Below are positions 39,247 to 48,140 of a stretch of DNA of 64,000 nt, piece by piece. Under the pieces are notes generated by a model that ran no database searches, had not been told where the DNA came from, and saw nothing but the letters and a program-made list of their open reading frames with translations. The number at the start of each line of letters is the position of its first letter. Within the stretch, counting starts at the first letter, position 1. The stretch spans positions 124,001-188,000 of the forward strand of contig NZ_JACJSG010000010.1 in the NCBI RefSeq assembly GCF_014697625.1. Reading direction: 5' to 3'. The position numbers and the translations under genes were made by a program. Origin of the DNA: Anabaena azotica FACHB-119. Its GTDB lineage: Bacteria > Cyanobacteriota > Cyanobacteriia > Cyanobacteriales > Nostocaceae.

Positions 39247-39378
39247 TGCAGCTAGCGGTGATAAGTTGTTAACAGAGTTATGAGTTATGAGTCCTAAGTT
39301 ATGAGTGTGAACTACCCACACTGACTGGGAGTACCAAGTACAGTGTCGGCTTCTGTAATCACGGGGGAATGCCCAAAC

Positions 39379-40629
39379 TTAGACTTTGCCTAACGGCACG
39401 CTACGCGAACGCCCAAGTTTAGGACTTACTTCCCCTCCTACAGCAGAAACGGCTGAACCTTCCGCCTTGATCATTCTGATGCCTTCGGCTCTAATATTTA
39501 TAGCTGCATTTCCATCTCTGTCATGATGAGTGCCACAACTAGGACAAGTCCACTCACGGACATCTAACGGCATCTCAGCAATTTGATAGAAACAATGAGA
39601 GCAGAGTTTAGAACTGGGAAACCACCTATCAATCTCAACCAACTTTCCACCCTTGCGTTCTAGCTTGTAGGCTAAAAAGTTGGTGAATGTTCCCCATCCT
39701 GTGTCAGATATTGATTTCGCCAATTTGTGATTGCGTACCATGCCTAGAAGGTGAAGATTCTCTACTATGACAGCTTGGCTATCGCTGACCAACTTATAAC
39801 TAAGTTTATGTAGAAAATCTTGCCGCGAATTACTAACTCGCTCGTACACTTTGGCAACAACTTTTCTATATCTATTTCTTGAATTACTCCCCTTTTGTTT
39901 ACGGGCTAACTTCTTTTGTTTACGCTTGAGGTTTTTCTCATGCTTGGCAATGTGTTTAGGATTATCGTATTTAGAAATCTTTTCACCGTCAGAGACAACA
40001 GCGAAATGTTTCAGCCCTAAATCAATACCGTAAATCTTCCCCTCCGTAATAGCAGGCTTTTCCCCCGCAGTCGCTCCACTTGGGCAAAGCCCTTCGCGTA
40101 GCGTCTCGTAGAGAAGACCGCGCTGCTCCTCTACTTCAGTCAGGATAGATGCCAAGTATTTTCCTGATGGCGTTTTGCTAACAGTGACAGTCTTTATTTT
40201 TCCTTCAATCGGTCTATGTATTTTGGCTTTGATGATCCCAATATTGCCTGGGAGTTTTACATTACCATCCACAATCTTGACGTTTTGAGGGTATTGAATT
40301 GACTGCTTACCATGCTTGGATTTGAACTTAGGAAAGCCAGCACGTTTCTCAAAAAAGTTCTTATATGCAGTAGTTAGGTTGAGCGTTGTGGCTTGCAAAA
40401 CTTGGCTATAACAGTCAGCTAACCAACAAGTATCTTCTGCTTTTTTGAGATCAGGAAGTAGTGCGTTGAGTGCTGCGCGTGTAAGTCCTTTACCCGTTTC
40501 CTTATAAGTCTCAATTGACTTATTTAGAGCGTAATTCCACCACCAACGAGAGCAACCAAAAGCTTGAGCTAACTGAATTTGCTGCTCAATTGATGGGTAT
40601 AAACGAACTTGTACAACCTTGTGCAACAC
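39379..40629 (-). CDS. tnpB: TnpB (IS200/IS605-type RNA-guided nuclease / OrfB)
   Basis: The 416-residue protein has an intact RuvC-like triad: Asp203 in YGIDLGLKHF, Glu290 in VIVENLHL and Asp372 in HDRDGNAA. A C4 zinc ribbon is formed by Cys343, Cys346, Cys362 and Cys365. TnpB proteins are RNA-guided DNA nucleases associated with IS200/IS605 elements. No tnpA lies next to it. A 25-residue insertion at about 173-195 (ETLREGLCPSGATAGEKPAI) is encoded by an interspersed repeat. The 3' end also carries GCACGCTACGCGAAC repeat sequence. AAGGAGGTGATG precedes the GTG start at 40629. A guide RNA would overlap the 3' end of the gene (about 39320-39450). Confidence 0.9.
   Translation of the reverse strand: MLHKVVQVRLYPSIEQQIQLAQAFGCSRWWWNYALNKSIETYKETGKGLTRAALNALLPDLKKAEDTCWLADCYSQVLQATTLNLTTAYKNFFEKRAGFPKFKSKHGKQSIQYPQNVKIVDGNVKLPGNIGIIKAKIHRPIEGKIKTVTVSKTPSGKYLASILTEVEEQRGLLYETLREGLCPSGATAGEKPAITEGKIYGIDLGLKHFAVVSDGEKISKYDNPKHIAKHEKNLKRKQKKLARKQKGSNSRNRYRKVVAKVYERVSNSRQDFLHKLSYKLVSDSQAVIVENLHLLGMVRNHKLAKSISDTGWGTFTNFLAYKLERKGGKLVEIDRWFPSSKLCSHCFYQIAEMPLDVREWTCPSCGTHHDRDGNAAINIRAEGIRMIKAEGSAVSAVGGEVSPKLGRSRSVPLGKV
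40073..40128. repeat. Interspersed repeat inserted in frame in tnpB
   Basis: Sequence with CGCTCCACTTGGGCAAAGCC and GCGTAGCGTCTCGTAGAGAA. Comparable GCGTAGCG motifs lie at 39390, 62595 and 63853. It adds residues between the N-terminal domain and the first RuvC motif without breaking the frame. Confidence 0.6.
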
Positions 40630-40716
40630 TCAACATCACCTCCTTATATATCTATTTTCACATGATATATAATTCGTGGTAAGCAACCAAAAGAAAATAA
40701 TTGTTGATTCGTCATA

Positions 40717-40759
40717 CATATAATATTTGTCTTTGCACAGCAAAGACAAATATTATATG
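40717..40759. repeat. Perfect 19-bp hairpin upstream of tnpB
   Basis: CATATAATATTTGTCTTTG (40717-40735) and its exact complement (40741-40759) enclose a 5-base loop, CACAG. There is no T tract. It lies 88 bp upstream of tnpB in the 358-bp gap after nusB; the rest of that gap holds GAGTGCTG/CTCAGCA STRR remnants near 40930-40985. Confidence 0.75.
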
Positions 40760-40987
40760 CAATCCTTATCAACCACCTTATATCCCGCCACTGAGCGCGG
40801 AGTACCAAATGAGCGTGGGGGACGAGGGCGTAATAGTTAATTTAACTTTTGACCTCTACCTAGTGTGAAAACTTCCCGGTTTTCCTCACCTGTCAGGATT
40901 GGGGGTTGGGGACTGGGGATTGGGAAAAAATATTACTGAAACTCAGCACTCACAACTCAACACTCACAACTCACGACTCAGCACTGA

Positions 40988-41623
40988 CTAAACACTCAAT
41001 GCTTTTTTCTGTTCGCTGACTCGGCGCAATACACCGTTAATGAAGCGATGACCTTCATCGCCACTGTAGCGTTTAGCTAACTCTACAGCTTCGTTGATGG
41101 CGACGCTATCGGGTAGATTGAAGAACATCATTTCTGCTACGGCGATGCGGAGAATATCACGGTCGATTTGGGCTAGGCGGGTAACTTGCCAATCTACTAA
41201 CGCGGCGGTGATTTGCTCATCAATCACGGTGCGTTCTTCGCTGACGACTTTGACAAGTTTGATAGCATATCTACCAACTTCCTTGTCCTGATTTGCTAGC
41301 TGAATTAGTTCGGGAAATTCCACGGCTGCGCCTAGCTGATTGATGGCTGTTTGTGTATAGGCGATCGCTTCTTGCAGCATAGTCCGAGCTGTATTCAAAT
41401 CTGCAGCCCTGGTTTGACTGGTTAACAGGCGATCGTTACTCCGTTGCAATTCCGCCGCCGCATTATCTAAAGTATCCTGTACTTCTGCTCTCAAGGTGCG
41501 TACTGTGGCTAGTACTAACTTAGGCAGGTGTTCCTCTGTTAATTTTTTAGGGTTTAATGGTAACTGGCTCAAGCTTAAAAGAGCCAGTTCACGCGCGATT
41601 TGCTGGGGTTTACGGTCTTGCAT
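40988..41623 (-). CDS. nusB: Transcription antitermination protein NusB
   Basis: The protein has 211 residues, the longer cyanobacterial form. [13 protein letters not shown] at the N-terminus and the C-terminal helices ([40 protein letters not shown]) are the NusB signature. With NusE it binds boxA in rRNA leaders and helps processive rRNA transcription. A roughly 40-residue helical insertion (60-105) is characteristic of this group. The gene lies between DUF502 and ftsY, with tnpB having entered the interval to ftsY. Confidence 0.92.
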   Translation of the reverse strand: MQDRKPQQIARELALLSLSQLPLNPKKLTEEHLPKLVLATVRTLRAEVQDTLDNAAAELQRSNDRLLTSQTRAADLNTARTMLQEAIAYTQTAINQLGAAVEFPELIQLANQDKEVGRYAIKLVKVVSEERTVIDEQITAALVDWQVTRLAQIDRDILRIAVAEMMFFNLPDSVAINEAVELAKRYSGDEGHRFINGVLRRVSEQKKALSV

Positions 41624-41734
41624 AAAAGTAAATATTTCAGTAGTAATTTAATTTCTGGGTGACAAATTAATCAATTCTGACAAAGCCAGACAACCATCTT
41701 ATCTGTAATAGGTGTGAATTTACCGGATTTTTTT

Positions 41735-41848
41735 AGGAAAGGGGAAAGGGGAAAGGGGGAAAGAGGAAAGGGGAAAGGGAAAAGACTATCTCCTCTGCTC
41801 CTCTGCTCCCCCTGCTCCCCCTACTCCCTCATCCCCCTCATCCCCGCC
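41735..41848. repeat. STRR cluster between nusB and the DUF502 gene
   Basis: GGGGAAAGG purine units, then CTCCTCTG and CCCTCATCC units. The DUF502 stop codon lies in the last of these. Confidence 0.8.
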
Positions 41849-42560
41849 CTTTCTGGGCTAGCTCTAGGGGCGGTAAGGGGGTATTTGGTGCTACAATTCC
41901 GCCGGAAACTATAACTTTGAAGGCATCTTCTACGGACATGGAAAGGTTAACTACCTCGTCTTCTGGAACTACGGCGTACCAGCCTGTAGTCGGGTTTGGT
42001 GTGGTAGGAATAAATACACTCAACATTGGACGAGACATTTGAGACTGAATTTCACTGCTCATCACACCTGTCACGAAGGCGATCGCCCACACTCCTCGAC
42101 GGGGATATTCTACCAATATCACCCTGCGAAACCTACCATTGGAATCTTTAAGTAGTGTTTCTAACAGCTGCTTCAGGGTTTTATATACCTGCCCAGCCAA
42201 GGGTATCGCCTGTAATAATCGTTCCCCAAAGTCTAACAACCAGCGTCCAGCAATATTCCTCGCCATCAACCCAATCACTAAAATACTCAGTAGTGGTACA
42301 GCTAGACCCACTGCCAAGTTCAGTACATTTACTAAGATGGGATGTAGCCCATCAAAGGGGTTTAGTTGTTTAGGAATTTGAGTGAGAAAATTAATTACCC
42401 AATTAGCAATGGTAATCGTTAACCAGATGGTGGTTGCTAGGGGAATTACTACTAACAAGCCAGCAATCAGGTCGTTTTTTAAGTCCTGCTTTAAGCGGTC
42501 TATTCCCAAGCCTCTATTCTCTTTTTTTAGGATAGTGGAACTTTCGTTATCGGTACTCAT
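41838..42560 (-). CDS. DUF502 family membrane protein
   Basis: The protein has 240 residues. Two membrane segments (LIAGLLVVIPLATTIWLTITI at about 31-51 and VLNLAVGLAVPLLSILVIGLM at about 80-100) are followed by a soluble domain with FGERLLQAIPLAGQVYKTLKQ and STTPNPTTGWYAVVPEDEV-like sequence (FIPTTPNPTTGWYAVVP). This is the DUF502 pattern, a family found in bacteria and plants (LIKE-COV in plants). Function is not known for bacteria. The last residues (QKGRG) come from the adjoining STRR, so the natural C-terminus was probably longer or different. Confidence 0.82.
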   Translation of the reverse strand: MSTDNESSTILKKENRGLGIDRLKQDLKNDLIAGLLVVIPLATTIWLTITIANWVINFLTQIPKQLNPFDGLHPILVNVLNLAVGLAVPLLSILVIGLMARNIAGRWLLDFGERLLQAIPLAGQVYKTLKQLLETLLKDSNGRFRRVILVEYPRRGVWAIAFVTGVMSSEIQSQMSRPMLSVFIPTTPNPTTGWYAVVPEDEVVNLSMSVEDAFKVIVSGGIVAPNTPLPPLELAQKGRG

Positions 42561-42982
42561 TCCAGTAAATTTGTCTAATAGCCCAGGTTTTGTTGCAATA
42601 TTTGCTACTGCAATTTTTAGCCCAAATACTAAGTATTAGAACTGTAGCTAGGAAATTATCAAGCATTTAGCTGGCAATAGGTTTTCCCTACCACAGTCTA
42701 TACAGGCACATTCCAAATAAAACAAAAGCTAGTTTGTCTGTGAAGACGTTACTTTTCTTTGTACAAATTGTAAATTATGGTTGCAAATCCTTAGTAATTA
42801 CAATCCTACCGCTTTCTGTTAAAAGCTGCTATGCCTATAAAAATAAGTCCAGTACATTGATGATAACGAGACGCTGTTAACCTACAATGACTGAACGGGA
42901 ATGCTTTTATGAAAATAAAATGTTACAAATTTTAACTTATGGTTGGTGAGGTTAAGAATTGGTCAGAATAAATCAGTAACCC
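42561..42982. other. Gene-free spacer
   Basis: About 420 bp between the glycosyltransferase and DUF502 genes; no repeat, RNA or reading frame that I can support. It should carry the DUF502 promoter. Confidence 0.35.
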
Positions 42983-43870
42983 CTAGTCTCTAGCTCCTAG
43001 CCCCTCTTTCTGGTTGCTGTCTTTGCTCACACCCACTGGTGCGTCTAAACTAGGGGTAGGTAAATATTTCATTTCCCAGGCTTTCAACAAAATCAGGTAT
43101 TCATAAAAAGCCTGTAATGTACACCATGCTAATCCCGCACGTCCATCTAGACATCCGCCTAAAAGGAAGTACATATACAAAAAACGCAACACAGGTCTAG
43201 CGGGTAGTCTTAAAGACAAGTCTTTTAAAGCACGTCGTCTAGCAACTTCCGATTTACCAAAGAATAAATCACGCCACTCAATCTTACCGTTTGATAATTG
43301 GTATAAAGTTTCTTTGGCTTCATCAGTAGAATAACGGTTGTGCTTTTCTATCCAACGGCTCAGACCTTTACTGCAAGTGTAGTGAGGATAGGTTTCTTTT
43401 AAAAAGCTGGTAGCACCTTCACATACTTCTCGTTCCGTATGTCCGTAGTCAGTGAACCACACCTTCCCGTGACGGAAAAGGCGCATTTGATAACGGGGAT
43501 ATTGAGTGCTGTAACGAATCCAGCGATTCATAAATATAACACGTTCGGCAACGTAGTAACCGATGTATTCGGAACTTTTAATTGCTTGTTCGCACTCAGC
43601 AAACAATTCTGGTGTCATCCGTTCATCAGCTTCGAGAATGTACACCCATTCGTGTTTGGGTGGGAGGGACTCCAGCATCCAAGTGCGTTGGCGACCGTGG
43701 CTTTCAAAGGCGTGCTGCACAACGCGGACGGGATAGCGACTGGCAATTTCCACAGTGCGATCGCTACTACATGAGTCTACAACAATGATATCGTCCGATA
43801 ACATCGCTGATTCTATACAAGCTGAAATATCTAATTCTTCGTTATAAGTCAATATGTAAATCGAGAACAT
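42983..43870 (-). CDS. Family 2 glycosyltransferase (WaaE/KdtX-like)
   Basis: The protein has 295 residues from ATG 43870. FSIYILTYNEELDISACIES, DDIIVVDSCSSDRTVEIA and WVYILEADERMTPEL give a GT-A fold with a DxD-like EADE element. YPRYQMRLFRHGKVWFTDYG is the signature of the WaaE-type lipopolysaccharide core glucosyltransferases. The C-terminal hydrophobic stretch (RPVLRFLYMYFLLGG) is typical. It is probably involved in a cell-envelope glycan. It is in line with the hps cluster but separated from HpsJ by about 320 bp of repeats, so membership is uncertain. Confidence 0.82.
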   Translation of the reverse strand: MFSIYILTYNEELDISACIESAMLSDDIIVVDSCSSDRTVEIASRYPVRVVQHAFESHGRQRTWMLESLPPKHEWVYILEADERMTPELFAECEQAIKSSEYIGYYVAERVIFMNRWIRYSTQYPRYQMRLFRHGKVWFTDYGHTEREVCEGATSFLKETYPHYTCSKGLSRWIEKHNRYSTDEAKETLYQLSNGKIEWRDLFFGKSEVARRRALKDLSLRLPARPVLRFLYMYFLLGGCLDGRAGLAWCTLQAFYEYLILLKAWEMKYLPTPSLDAPVGVSKDSNQKEGLGARD

Positions 43871-43902
43871 TGCCAAGTCTTATAGTAATTTTTTTAATTA
43901 GT

Positions 43903-44130
43903 CATTAGTCAATAGTCATTAGTCATTGGTCATTGGTCAGTAGGGACGGGTTTACCCCGAAATTCATGGAGAAAACAAATATGTCTGTTAAACCCGCCCG
44001 TACAACAGTGCATAGTTGTTCTCCCTCATCTCCCTCATCTCCCTATTCCCCTCCTGAGAGGGGTTAGGGGTGGGTTACTCCCTCATCTCCCTCATCTCCC
44101 TCATCTCCCCCCACTCCCCCATCTCCGACT
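43903..44130. repeat. STRR and GGGCGGGTT repeat cluster
   Basis: AGTCATT heptamers are followed by a diverged third copy of the GGGCGGGTT repeat (43937-44013), then CTCCCTCAT units, so essentially the whole 317-bp gap is repeat DNA. Confidence 0.75.
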
Positions 44131-44193
44131 GAGGGCTAAGAGTGCTGTGGCAAAAATTAGCCTCTCGCCCCTCTAGCCTGATGAGTCAATAAG

Positions 44194-45036
44194 TTAACGT
44201 GCTGGTGCTTTATTTTTGCGTCCACCGCCTTGGAGAGCGCCTATACTTCTGAGTCCTGACCAGCCGATAATGATGTAGCCGATGGACAATATTAAGCTGC
44301 TGATACCAATTCGCAGTCCTGATTTCCAAGAATTGTCTCTAGCTTGTCTGATTGCGTCGTCTCTACGCTGACGGATTTGGGTTAATCTTTGAGTAGCGAG
44401 TCCTTGAGGATCTGTTTGCTGGGCGATAAACTGATCCAATTCTTGAGGATTAGCTTTAAATTTCTTGAGTAATTCTTTCTGTTGTGCTGGAAGTCGAGGG
44501 TTACTTAACGCTTGTTGATATCTTTGGTCATCTTTGAGCAGTTCACTGAATTGAGCTTTAGCTTGGGTGCGTAACTGCTCTAATTGAGCCTTTCCTTGCT
44601 CAGTGTTGGCTTGGGCTTGGAATTGTGCTAACTGATTTTTGAGTTGGTTTTCTGCCTGTTCTGCGTCTTGAGTGATTTGGTTAACTGTTTGAGTACTAGC
44701 TTGTCTGACGTTGTTGAGATGTAATGGGAAAATCAGCAAGAATATCAATCCCAAAATGCTGGAAAGTATCAGAACTGGCAACCTTAAATCAAAACCTTTG
44801 GCAGTCCCATCATTAGCACCGTCTATCCAATAACTAGTGAATAATGCCCCCAAACCTACCAAAGGCACAATACCTCGGTCAACTAATGCTGTTGCTACGT
44901 TAATTTGCCATCCCCTATCTGTAGGTTGAAACGGCAACAACAAAATTAAGAAATCTATTAAGAACGAAACAATTAAGACTATCCCCACAACTTTGAGGAT
45001 CAGCGAGGCATTTACAGAAGCAAAGCGATTAACCAT
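44194..45036 (-). CDS. hpsJ: HpsJ family membrane protein
   Basis: The protein has 280 residues. Two N-terminal helices (LILKVVGIVLIVSFLIDFLI and VDRGIVPLVGLGALFTSYWI), a third (LPVLILSSILGLIFLLIFPL), a long coiled glutamine-rich region at about 115-230 and a C-terminal helix (GLRIGISSLILSIGYIIIGW). This matches the HpsJ family named from the hormogonium polysaccharide locus. The biochemical role is unknown; the coiled coil suggests assembly with other envelope proteins. The gene is in the same direction as the hps cluster, 356 bp downstream of the previous gene. Confidence 0.65.
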   Translation of the reverse strand: MVNRFASVNASLILKVVGIVLIVSFLIDFLILLLPFQPTDRGWQINVATALVDRGIVPLVGLGALFTSYWIDGANDGTAKGFDLRLPVLILSSILGLIFLLIFPLHLNNVRQASTQTVNQITQDAEQAENQLKNQLAQFQAQANTEQGKAQLEQLRTQAKAQFSELLKDDQRYQQALSNPRLPAQQKELLKKFKANPQELDQFIAQQTDPQGLATQRLTQIRQRRDDAIRQARDNSWKSGLRIGISSLILSIGYIIIGWSGLRSIGALQGGGRKNKAPAR

Positions 45037-45392
45037 AGTTTTTCAAATGTCTACAGGATTCAGATTGAGTGATGATTCTATCTAAAGCTACTTGAATATT
45101 TTTACCCTAGCGCTAGTTGTTATATGAATCTACCCATATTTTGGAGATCAATTGCAATGCTGTTATATGACAAATTTTTTGTTCTTGAGTTTCAAGCTAC
45201 ACTGCGTTAGCATTGCGGCTCTAAATATTCCAGCAATATTTTAGTGTTATATAATACACAGGTAATCCATAGGACTCCCATTTGATTTTTGAATAAAATT
45301 CAGTGCATATCTATTCCTGCTTCACTTTTCCCTCTTCTCTACCTACGCAAATTAATTCAGAAATCAAACCAGATGACTAAAGTTTAAATTTG
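45037..45392. other. Gene-free spacer upstream of hpsJ
   Basis: 356 bp, AT-rich, no identified repeat. Long enough for a separate hpsJ promoter. Confidence 0.35.
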
Positions 45393-46043
45393 CTACTTCA
45401 TCTTAACTTCTGTTTCCCAAACTTGCTGCCAAATGGGTAAATCTTCTGGTCTGTCAACATCAGCTAACTGTGGTAAATTATGATATGAGAGGTTGAGTTG
45501 GTTGGCAATCTCCACAGTTTGGTGTAATACTTGCGAACTTCCCCAGTTGATGTTGATGAATAATTCTGGGATGAAGCGACGCAACCCGATTAAATAATAA
45601 CCCCCATCAATGGCTGGGCCTAGTACTAAATCAACCGTATGTGTTGCTTCAAAAGCTTGAGTAAGAATTTGCGAATTCAATCCAGGGCAGTCAGTGCCGA
45701 TAATCACTACTTTTTCTGCGTGACCTTGAAAGCTATCATACAGCGATCGCCTCATCCGTAAACCCAAATCTCCATCGCCTTGAGGCTGGTAAACTAAATC
45801 TGCACCCAGCCAGTCTTGCATGAGTTGCAAATCACCACCTGCAAACCGCACTTGGGAAGATACCTCAATTACCTTTTGCAGTTCTTTGACTTGAGATATT
45901 GTGTATTGAGTCATTTGCCGTTGCAGGTTCGCAGCACCAACAGTACCCAAAGCTGGTATCAATCTAGTCTTCGTCTTTCCTGGTTCTGGATAGCGGGTAA
46001 AAATGATTAGGTGCTGTTGAAGAATTTTTAATGATTGCAGCAC
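45393..46043 (-). CDS. TIGR04282/DUF2064 family glycosyltransferase-like protein
   Basis: The 216-residue protein has a nucleotidyltransferase-like GT-A fold. HLIIFTRYPEPGKTKTRLIPALG, VVIIGTDCPGL and VLGPAIDGGYYLIGLRR are the family signature. The family was named from arsenosugar synthesis clusters, but many members lie in other contexts, and no arsenic genes are here. Given the setting, a role in polysaccharide precursor handling is inferred. Start GTG 46043. It is separated from the pilin-like gene at 46571 by over 500 bp of nested repeats. Confidence 0.8.
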   Translation of the reverse strand: MLQSLKILQQHLIIFTRYPEPGKTKTRLIPALGTVGAANLQRQMTQYTISQVKELQKVIEVSSQVRFAGGDLQLMQDWLGADLVYQPQGDGDLGLRMRRSLYDSFQGHAEKVVIIGTDCPGLNSQILTQAFEATHTVDLVLGPAIDGGYYLIGLRRFIPELFININWGSSQVLHQTVEIANQLNLSYHNLPQLADVDRPEDLPIWQQVWETEVKMK

Positions 46044-46081
46044 ATGATACCTTGTTTAATTTTACGTCTGTTTAGATACTT

Positions 46082-46550
46082 CTGACTTTTCACGGGATGT
46101 GGAAGACCTCTCTCCAAACCTCTCTCCTTTTAGGAGAGAGGCTTTGATTTCTCCTCTGATATCTTGCACCTTCTCAATAAGCAGGTGGTGGGCAATGCCC
46201 ACCCTACGAAATCATAGGGGTTTCAGGCTTCGATTTTCGCAATAAACTAATGGTGCAAGATATAAGTCCTCCTTCCCTTGTAGGGAAGGCAGGGTGGTTT
46301 CATACAATCAGAGAAAAAACTCGTCTCTTTCAAAGCCTCTCCCCCCGTGGGGGAGCCAGTTGCGTGGGCGGGTTTCCCGACTTGAGCAAACTGGCGTGAG
46401 AGGTTTGGAGAGAGGGCAAAATCTCTGCTACAACACCAGAAATCAGAACTTATAAATTTTTCTTTTTCTGTATGAAAGCACCCAGCCCTTCCCTACAAGG
46501 GAAGGGGGCTGGGGGGTTAGGTCTGACGGTGCGCTTTTCCATATAAATTA
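46082..46550 (-). mobile_element. Disrupted CTGACTTTTCACG MITE carrying other insertions
   Basis: The left end (CTGACTTTTCACGGG, GGAAGACCTCTCTCC) and a right end (GGGGGGTTAGGTCTGACGG, GCTTTTCCATATAA) of the MITE enclose about 320 bp of foreign sequence, including the element at 46159 and a GCCAGTTGCGTGGGCGGG/CCCG hairpin repeat near 46361-46398. The right terminal repeat is lost. Confidence 0.6.
46159..46263. mobile_element. 105-bp MITE with ATATCTTGCACC ends, nested
   Basis: ATATCTTGCACC (46159-46170) and GGTGCAAGATAT (46252-46263) are perfect 12-bp inverted ends. It lies within the older MITE. The interior has a GTGGGCAATGCCCACC palindrome. Confidence 0.7.
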
Positions 46551-46570
46551 CCCACCAAATCAACTATATT

Positions 46571-47137
46571 TTAATAGCAATAGCGACCACTATCATCAGC
46601 TCTGGTACGCTCCTTTGCTGTCCGCATTGCTCCTAAAATGGTGGAAACAAAGACGCAACGCTTAATTCTGCTGCGAGACTTGCTAGATAATGTAATCCTG
46701 CAAGGCAGTTGTTCCAAATCTCCTTGATAGCCAAATCGAACTCGACTCACACCGTTTGATTCGGGTAAAGTTGTTTCTGCATCAAGATGTACGCGAGAAT
46801 CAAGATTATTCCAATTAGCAACAGTGGGGCTAACTGTAGCCGGATGAACCGCCCATTGAACCACACCATTCTGTTCCCGAAAGCTAGCTTGCCAAGTCAA
46901 TTTTTCCTTACTAGCTTGGCTTTGGGCTTGTCTAATAGCATTATAAACTTGGCTTTGCGCCTGATTAAGGCGTTGAGTATCTACAAAAGCTAACCAGTTA
47001 GGTAGGGCTAAAGTTGCTACTACACCAATAACTAAAACGCTTACCAAAAATTCTGGTAATGTGAAGCCATCCACAACCCGAATATTTTGACAAGATTTCT
47101 TATCAATAAAACATAAAAGATGCACCTGTCGAGGCAT
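46571..47137 (-). CDS. Prepilin-like protein of the hps cluster (second GspH-type)
   Basis: The protein has 188 residues. A 23-residue basic leader is followed by G-FTLPEFLVSVLVIGVVA, a type IV prepilin/pseudopilin cleavage site with Glu at +5. ALPNWLAFVDTQRLNQAQSQ and the segment SQASKEKLTWQASFRE closely resemble the protein at 50392, so the two are paralogues. The C-terminus (KRCVFVSTILGAMRTA) is also shared. It would be processed by PilD and assembled with other pseudopilins. It follows the third glycosyltransferase gene after 25 bp. By position it may be HpsH. Confidence 0.75.
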   Translation of the reverse strand: MPRQVHLLCFIDKKSCQNIRVVDGFTLPEFLVSVLVIGVVATLALPNWLAFVDTQRLNQAQSQVYNAIRQAQSQASKEKLTWQASFREQNGVVQWAVHPATVSPTVANWNNLDSRVHLDAETTLPESNGVSRVRFGYQGDLEQLPCRITLSSKSRSRIKRCVFVSTILGAMRTAKERTRADDSGRYCY

Positions 47138-47162
47138 TTTGAGATTCAGATCCTACTATCTA

Positions 47163-48140
47163 CTATTGTTGAAAACTCTTTTTGGGGTTTTCAGCTTTTA
47201 TTTTAGATAGGATGTTAGTATATATAGAAGTAGGTAATATCAGAATCGCAAGAATTTTTAATAATAATTTTATGAGGAAATTTGTCTGATTCAATCTATG
47301 GTTATCATTGATAAAATATTTACATAAAAATTTTAATGCTATAATGCCTTTTGGTTTACTTAAAGGCTCTTGTAAAGCTTTACAGGTTAAATATTTATAT
47401 ATATTTGCCTTGCTTGAACTTAAAGTACTTTTACTATTTGGTGGTCTAAGCTGAGATAAATTTTCCAGAACTTGTAAACAATATTTTTCTTGTCTCGTTA
47501 AGTTTGCAGATAATGACTTAGAACTTACTCGATATAAAATTTGTACTTTGGGTACAGCTACAAACGAATATTTAGCAGCTAATCTTAACCACATATCCCA
47601 ATCTTGAGCAGCTTTGAGGGCTTCATCAAAACCACCCAACTCGATTATTGCTTCTCTACAAATTAAAGGATTAGAACCATTTTCCAAAAAATTATTTACT
47701 AATAACTTTTCATAAACATCTCCATTAACAGATACACGTCTACCTGATACTATAAAATTACCTTCCTCATCAATATAATCAGTCCAGCTATAGGCGACAT
47801 GAGCATCTGGGGTTTTTTGTAGTGCTGCTAATTGAGACTCTAGTTTATCCGGTGTCCAAATATCATCAGCGTCTAAAAAACTGACATAGTTTCCTACTGC
47901 AAGGTTTAAACCACGATTTCGGCTAACATTACCGCCAGCATTCTCATAGGAAAATACTTTCAGCCTTGTATCTGGAATTTTACTAATAACATCTAAGGTT
48001 GCATCTTGTGAGCCATCATTAATGATAATTAACTCAAAATTAGCAAATATCTGTTGTAAAACTGAGTTAATTGTTTCTTTGATGGTCTTTTCGCAATTAT
48101 AGGCTGGTATAACTACAGAAATTTCTGGTGAATTATTCAT
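47163..48140 (-). CDS. Family 2 glycosyltransferase, third of the hps trio
   Basis: The protein has 325 residues. SVVIPAYNCEKTIKETINSVL, FELIIINDGSQDATLDVI and YVSFLDADDIW (DxD) form the GT2 catalytic core, and AAQDWDMWLRLAAKY is the acceptor-side motif. The C-terminal 90 residues include one hydrophobic segment near 300. Its sequence differs from the two neighbouring enzymes, so it probably adds a different sugar. It overlaps the gene upstream by 8 bp, a sign of translational coupling. By position in the cluster it may correspond to hpsG. Confidence 0.8.
   Translation of the reverse strand: MNNSPEISVVIPAYNCEKTIKETINSVLQQIFANFELIIINDGSQDATLDVISKIPDTRLKVFSYENAGGNVSRNRGLNLAVGNYVSFLDADDIWTPDKLESQLAALQKTPDAHVAYSWTDYIDEEGNFIVSGRRVSVNGDVYEKLLVNNFLENGSNPLICREAIIELGGFDEALKAAQDWDMWLRLAAKYSFVAVPKVQILYRVSSKSLSANLTRQEKYCLQVLENLSQLRPPNSKSTLSSSKANIYKYLTCKALQEPLSKPKGIIALKFLCKYFINDNHRLNQTNFLIKLLLKILAILILPTSIYTNILSKIKAENPKKSFQQ

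Noticed and set aside
45393..46043. Arsenosugar biosynthesis gene
   Set aside because: The family name derives from such clusters, but no arsenic-related genes are nearby, so the specific function is not claimed.
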